In this document: positions 60,493-64,000 of the stretch, one piece after another | How positions within the stretch are numbered: position 1 is the stretch's first letter | Layout of the letters: the number at the start of each line of letters is the position of its first letter | DNA from: Sphingobium soli | Lineage (GTDB): Bacteria; Pseudomonadota; Alphaproteobacteria; Sphingomonadales; Sphingomonadaceae | Assembly: GCF_020782245.1 (NCBI RefSeq) | Contig: NZ_JAJGNP010000003.1 | Location: 62,001-126,000, forward strand | Reading direction: 5' to 3' | DNA length: 64,000 bases | Made by a program: the position numbers and the translations under genes | The notes under the pieces: generated by a model | Databases searched by the model: none | Told to the model about the DNA's origin: nothing | Seen by the model: only the letters and a program-made list of their open reading frames with translations

Positions 60493-63087
60493 ATGGATAT
60501 ACACGCTGCCGCCGCCTCGCCTGCCGTCATTCGTCGCTCGGATTATCGTGTGCCGGACTGGCTGGTGCCCGACGTTACGCTTGATTTTGATCTTGATCCT
60601 GCGCTCACGACCGTTCGTGCGAAACTCGCCGTAGCGCGCAACGGCGGTCATGACCGACCGCTGCGTCTCGATGGCGACGGACTGGTGCCCTTGGAAGTCA
60701 AGGTCGATGGTCGGTCCCTGACGCAGGCGGAATGGCATCTGGAAGCCGGCGCGCTCATTCTGCCCTTGCCGGGCGCCGCGCATGAGGTGGAAACGCTCGT
60801 CGAACTCGCCCCTGAACGAAATAGCAAGCTGATGGGGCTGTATGCCAGCGGCGGGCTGCTATGCACCCAATGCGAGGCGGAGGGGTTCCGCCGCATAACC
60901 TTTTTTCCCGATCGGCCCGATATATTGTCGCGCTACAGCGTGCGCATGGCGGCGGATAAGGCATGTTTCCCAATCCTGCTCGCCAACGGCGATCCAGTAG
61001 AGCAGGGTGATGGCGAAGATGGCCGCCACTGGGCGATCTGGAACGATCCCTATCCCAAGCCCTGCTACTTGTTCGCCCTTGTGGCGGGCGACCTGTCCTG
61101 CAACCGGGACCGGTTTGTCACCATGAGCGGCCGCGACGTACAGCTTGGGATATGGGTAAAGGACGCCGACCTTCCCCGCACCACCCATGCCATGGAGGCC
61201 CTTAAAAACAGCATGGCCTGGGATGAGCGTGTCTACGGCCGTGAATATGATCTCAATGTCTTCAATATCGTCGCTGTGGCTGACTTTAATTTTGGCGCGA
61301 TGGAGAATAAGGGCCTCAACATCTTCAATTCGCGTTATATTTTGGCTGATCCGGATACCGCGACCGACATCGACTATGACGGCGTAGAGGGCGTGGTCGC
61401 CCATGAATATTTCCACAATTGGTCGGGGAACCGTGTCACGTGCCGTGACTGGTTTCAGTTGTCATTAAAGGAAGGCTTTACCGTCTTTCGCGACCAGAAT
61501 TTTTCGGCGGATATGGGCAGCCATGCGGTCAAGCGGATCGAGGATGTCCGCATCCTGCGCGCGGGCCAGTTCCCGGAGGATTCAGGCCCGCTCGCGCACC
61601 CGGTGCGGCCTGAATCCTACATGGAAATCAGCAACTTCTACACTGCGACCATCTATAACAAGGGTGCTGAGCTGATCCGGATGATGGCGTTGATGCTTGG
61701 ACCTGAACGCTTTCATGCCGGCACGGACCTGTATTTCGACCGGCATGACGGGCAGGCCGCAACCTGTGAGGATTTCGTCCGCGCCATGGAGGATGGGGGC
61801 AACATCGACCTCACTCAGTTCCGGCTTTGGTATGAACAGGCCGGCACCCCGCGCGTGCGCGCGCTTCTGTCGCATGACGCCGCCACCGGTCGCGTCAATC
61901 TGGTTCTGAGCCAAATCATCCCGCCGACCCCAGGTCAGCCAGAAAAACGGCCGATGGCGATCCCAATCCGCGTTGCCCTGTTCGACCGGGAAAGCCGGGC
62001 CAATCATGGCGACGAGACTCTGATGCTGACCCGGTCGGAGCAGCGCTTCACGTTCCAGAATGTCGCCACCGCGCCCGTGCTGTCGATCAATCGCGGCTTT
62101 TCCGCGCCGGTGATCGTGGATACCAACCGCAGCCAAGCCGACCTCGCCTTTCTGTCAGCGCATGACGATGATCCGTTCGCCCGCTATGAAGCGATGCAGC
62201 AATTGATGGTCAATGTGCTTGTGGGCCAGATCGGCGGCCAGCCGGTGGACGAGTCGGCGGTGGTCGATGCGGTCCGCCAGACGCTGATCGACCCGGCTTT
62301 GGACTCCGCATTCGTGGCGGAGGCGATCCGTTTGCCCAGCGAAGCCTATCTGGGTGACCAGATGCCTATCGTCGATCCTGATGCGATACACGACGCCCGG
62401 GACGCGCTTCAACATCGTATCGGCGCGGAACTGGAGCCGCTATGGCGTGATATGCATGCCCGGCTGCGCGCGAACAGCTTTTCCTTGTCGCCGGCGGCCA
62501 AGGGTGCGAGAAAATTACGCAACGCGGCGTTACATTATCTGGTGGCATCGGGCGCGGCGGACGGCCCATTAACGGCCTTTGAGCAGTTCGACAGCGCCGA
62601 CAACATGACCGAACGTCAGGCCGCACTGGGCATATTGGCGAACGGGGAAAGCCCCGAACGCATCGCTGCCGTCGATATTTTCTATAACCGTTATTGCGCC
62701 GACGCGCTGACGCTGGACAAATGGTTCCAGACCCAAGCCTTCGCTTTGCACCCTGATACGGTGGACCTTGTGGAGAAACTGGGCCGACATAAGGATTTCA
62801 CCCTCAACAACCCGAACCGAGTTCGCGCGCTTTATGGCGCTTTTTCGGGCAATCAGTGGGCGTTTCATCATCGCTCGGGCAAGGGATATCGGCTCGTCGC
62901 CGACTGCATCCTCGCCCTGGATCCCATCAACCCGCAGACAGCAGCGCGCTTGGTGCCTCCGCTTGGCCGCTGGAAAAGGTTCGATGCGCAGCGTGCCGCC
63001 CTGATGCAAGCGCAGCTTCAACGCATTCTGTCTCAGCCGGGCTTGTCGAAAGACGTGATGGAACAGGTCCGCAAGAGCCTGGATTGA
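60493..63087 (+). CDS. pepN: Aminopeptidase N (M1 family)
   Basis: Broad-specificity zinc aminopeptidase (864 aa). Seen: FGAMENKGLNIFNSRYIL (substrate N-terminus motif GAMEN, about residue 268), the zinc site VVAHEYFHNWSGNRV (HEXXH at about 304-308) followed by ESYMEISNFYTATIYNKGAE with the second Glu and catalytic Tyr region, and DUF3458-type beta-sandwich and C-terminal helical domain. Full length for the E. coli PepN type. Confidence 0.97.
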   Translation: MDIHAAAASPAVIRRSDYRVPDWLVPDVTLDFDLDPALTTVRAKLAVARNGGHDRPLRLDGDGLVPLEVKVDGRSLTQAEWHLEAGALILPLPGAAHEVETLVELAPERNSKLMGLYASGGLLCTQCEAEGFRRITFFPDRPDILSRYSVRMAADKACFPILLANGDPVEQGDGEDGRHWAIWNDPYPKPCYLFALVAGDLSCNRDRFVTMSGRDVQLGIWVKDADLPRTTHAMEALKNSMAWDERVYGREYDLNVFNIVAVADFNFGAMENKGLNIFNSRYILADPDTATDIDYDGVEGVVAHEYFHNWSGNRVTCRDWFQLSLKEGFTVFRDQNFSADMGSHAVKRIEDVRILRAGQFPEDSGPLAHPVRPESYMEISNFYTATIYNKGAELIRMMALMLGPERFHAGTDLYFDRHDGQAATCEDFVRAMEDGGNIDLTQFRLWYEQAGTPRVRALLSHDAATGRVNLVLSQIIPPTPGQPEKRPMAIPIRVALFDRESRANHGDETLMLTRSEQRFTFQNVATAPVLSINRGFSAPVIVDTNRSQADLAFLSAHDDDPFARYEAMQQLMVNVLVGQIGGQPVDESAVVDAVRQTLIDPALDSAFVAEAIRLPSEAYLGDQMPIVDPDAIHDARDALQHRIGAELEPLWRDMHARLRANSFSLSPAAKGARKLRNAALHYLVASGAADGPLTAFEQFDSADNMTERQAALGILANGESPERIAAVDIFYNRYCADALTLDKWFQTQAFALHPDTVDLVEKLGRHKDFTLNNPNRVRALYGAFSGNQWAFHHRSGKGYRLVADCILALDPINPQTAARLVPPLGRWKRFDAQRAALMQAQLQRILSQPGLSKDVMEQVRKSLD

Positions 63088-63120
63088 GAAACTTGGCAGG
63101 ATGTCCCGGCGGCCTGTGCC

Positions 63121-63756
63121 TTAGTCCTTCATCGCCGCAACCCAAGCGGCGACATCAGTCGCCACCTGATTGGCCGCCGCATTGAGCGGGGCACCGACGC
63201 TGGTCGCATTGATCTTCCCGCCGACCGGCGCGCTGGCGGTAAATCGCTGACGCGCCAATGCGACCCCGCTCGGCGTCATCAGCATCGCATCATAGGTTAC
63301 GATCGCGCTCTGCTGTGCTTCGTTGATGCCGAAATCGATCAGTTCGCCGGTGAGCCGCTGGCCACCATCGCCCGAAAATTGGCCCGTATCCAGAACCACG
63401 CGGTTGGTCGTGGCCGAAATCGTCTCCGCCAGCAGACGGCGGAACAGGTGACGCGGCGTATCGGCCCATTGCACATCGGTCACATAGGCAACTGACGTCG
63501 GGCTCGTCTGGACAGGCACTCGAACCGTATCGACTGTCTTTGGCGCTTCAGGCTCGGTCACGATCAGCGTCCGCCCGTTCCCTGCGACGCGCGGCGTGCC
63601 GGACGGCACCTTGTGCGCAGCATCGAGCGACAGCAGCCGCTCGGGCGGTTTCCCCCCGAAGGATACGCAGCCCGACAGCAGGAAAGCCGCGGCCAGCACC
63701 GCCGTGACGCCATGGGGTTTCGCGTGGAACATGCGCCTCATCCTTATCTTCCTCAT
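63121..63756 (-). CDS. ABC-type transport auxiliary lipoprotein (PqiC/DUF330-like)
   Basis: A 211-aa predicted lipoprotein: signal peptide with lipobox LLSGC (Cys30), mature domain of the ABC_trans_aux family (VPVQTSPTSVAYVTDVQWADTPRHLFRRLLAETI, TGELIDFGINEAQQSAIVTYDAML). In MCE operons this protein works with the MlaD-type ring and an ABC permease in phospholipid trafficking. Starts at 63756 with an ATGA overlap with the upstream MCE gene; Met codons at 63741 and 63732 are possible starts. Confidence 0.85.
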   Translation of the reverse strand: MRKIRMRRMFHAKPHGVTAVLAAAFLLSGCVSFGGKPPERLLSLDAAHKVPSGTPRVAGNGRTLIVTEPEAPKTVDTVRVPVQTSPTSVAYVTDVQWADTPRHLFRRLLAETISATTNRVVLDTGQFSGDGGQRLTGELIDFGINEAQQSAIVTYDAMLMTPSGVALARQRFTASAPVGGKINATSVGAPLNAAANQVATDVAAWVAAMKD

Positions 63757-64000
63757 GGCTTGTAATCGGGCAATTTGGGCGATCCGACGATCGACCCGGC
63801 GCCTTGCTGGTCGAGCTTTTCAGCAACGCCGCGGAACGCGCGCGACATTTCCCGCAGGTCGCGCACCAGCTGATTGACTTCCGGCATGGTCTGCGTGCTG
63901 AAACTCTTCACGCCAGGCTGCGCCTCGCCGATCGTCTTGTCGAGTGTGTCGATGCTGCGGGTTGCGGACTGCACGGTCTTGCGCAGGTCGGCCATCAACG
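63753..64000 (-). CDS. MlaD/MCE-family protein, C-terminal fragment (cut by window edge)
   Basis: The last about 82 residues of a gene continuing beyond the right edge. The visible part is a coiled-coil-like tail (QSATRSIDTLDKTIGEAQPGVK, NQLVRDLREMSRAFRGVAEKL) of the kind that follows MCE domains; the MCE domain itself is outside the window. It overlaps the lipoprotein gene by 4 bp, which supports an MCE lipid-transport operon. Confidence 0.7.
   Translation of the reverse strand, partial: LMADLRKTVQSATRSIDTLDKTIGEAQPGVKSFSTQTMPEVNQLVRDLREMSRAFRGVAEKLDQQGAGSIVGSPKLPDYKP

Noticed and set aside
63715-63730. A parS-like sequence (GGTTTCGCGTGGAACA)
   Set aside because: Two mismatches to the consensus, including one in the central CACGTG, and it lies in the signal-peptide codons of the lipoprotein gene; probably chance.
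1-64000. tRNA/rRNA genes, CRISPR arrays, insertion sequences, prophage genes
   Set aside because: No cloverleaf, repeat-spacer pattern, transposase or integrase was recognised in the gaps or frames; a tool-based scan (tRNAscan, ISfinder) could still find a small item.

Overview
The window is a GC-rich chromosomal segment of an alphaproteobacterium, most likely a member of the Sphingomonadaceae (Sphingobium/Sphingomonas type). The evidence is a pgmG-type phosphomannomutase/phosphoglucomutase, MipZ, a DUF6489 protein next to mnmE, a class III HemJ heme route, GANTC-rich regulatory DNA, and the alphaproteobacterial origin-region gene set (hemE, ppsR, maf, aroE, coaE, dnaQ, rho, mnmE, mnmG, rsmG, parA, parB, leuS, lptE, holA). 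No rRNA, tRNA, CRISPR array, transposase or integrase was found. The annotated coding genes cover almost everything and are packed into short operons with 1-4 bp overlaps.

Layout. 1-5.9 kb: pyrD (5' end outside the window), a periplasmic gamma-glutamyltransferase, an OmpA-type lipoprotein, a CorC/HlyC-type membrane protein and a glycerate-kinase-like P-loop protein. 5.9-12.9 kb is a leftward block: mmcB, a SleB-type wall hydrolase, DUF1491, a thioesterase, ptsN, hpf, then the tightly overlapped ppsR-maf-aroE-coaE-dnaQ operon. 12.9-13.2 kb: a gene-free segment with DnaA boxes and six GANTC sites, the probable chromosome origin. From it transcription runs rightward: hemE-hemJ, mipZ, a J-domain protein and pgmG, with panC on the other strand. 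18-34 kb: fadL, ispG, a DMT transporter, a GNAT enzyme, ftsK, lolA, xth-ribA-YkuD on the plus strand, and mutS-glnD on the minus strand. 34-41 kb: maeB, a flavin reductase and a small probable polysaccharide-modification cluster (deacetylase, ATP-grasp, tyrosine phosphatase). 41-50 kb: leuS-lptE-holA, msrB, a class A PBP, an aspartyl protease and rho. 51-54.5 kb: a TerC-type protein, a low-GC methyltransferase that looks imported, a quinone oxidoreductase and a dienelactone hydrolase. 54.5-60.4 kb: DUF6489-mnmE-mnmG-rsmG-parA-parB with three parS sites. 60.5-64 kb: pepN and the end of an MCE/ABC lipid-transport operon cut by the window edge.

Functionally the segment holds the chromosome replication and segregation hub: oriC, DnaQ and HolA of the replicase, FtsK, ParA/ParB/parS, and MipZ, which couples segregation to division. 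It is mixed with envelope biogenesis genes (LptE, LolA, PBP, YkuD, FadL, OmpA, MCE). The most unusual non-coding signal is a pair of paralogous small-RNA loci, at 18.34-18.47 kb and 25.07-25.20 kb. They share a 27-nt identical core with an anti-Shine-Dalgarno-like motif, an intrinsic terminator, and an upstream inverted repeat at exactly the same distance from the core.
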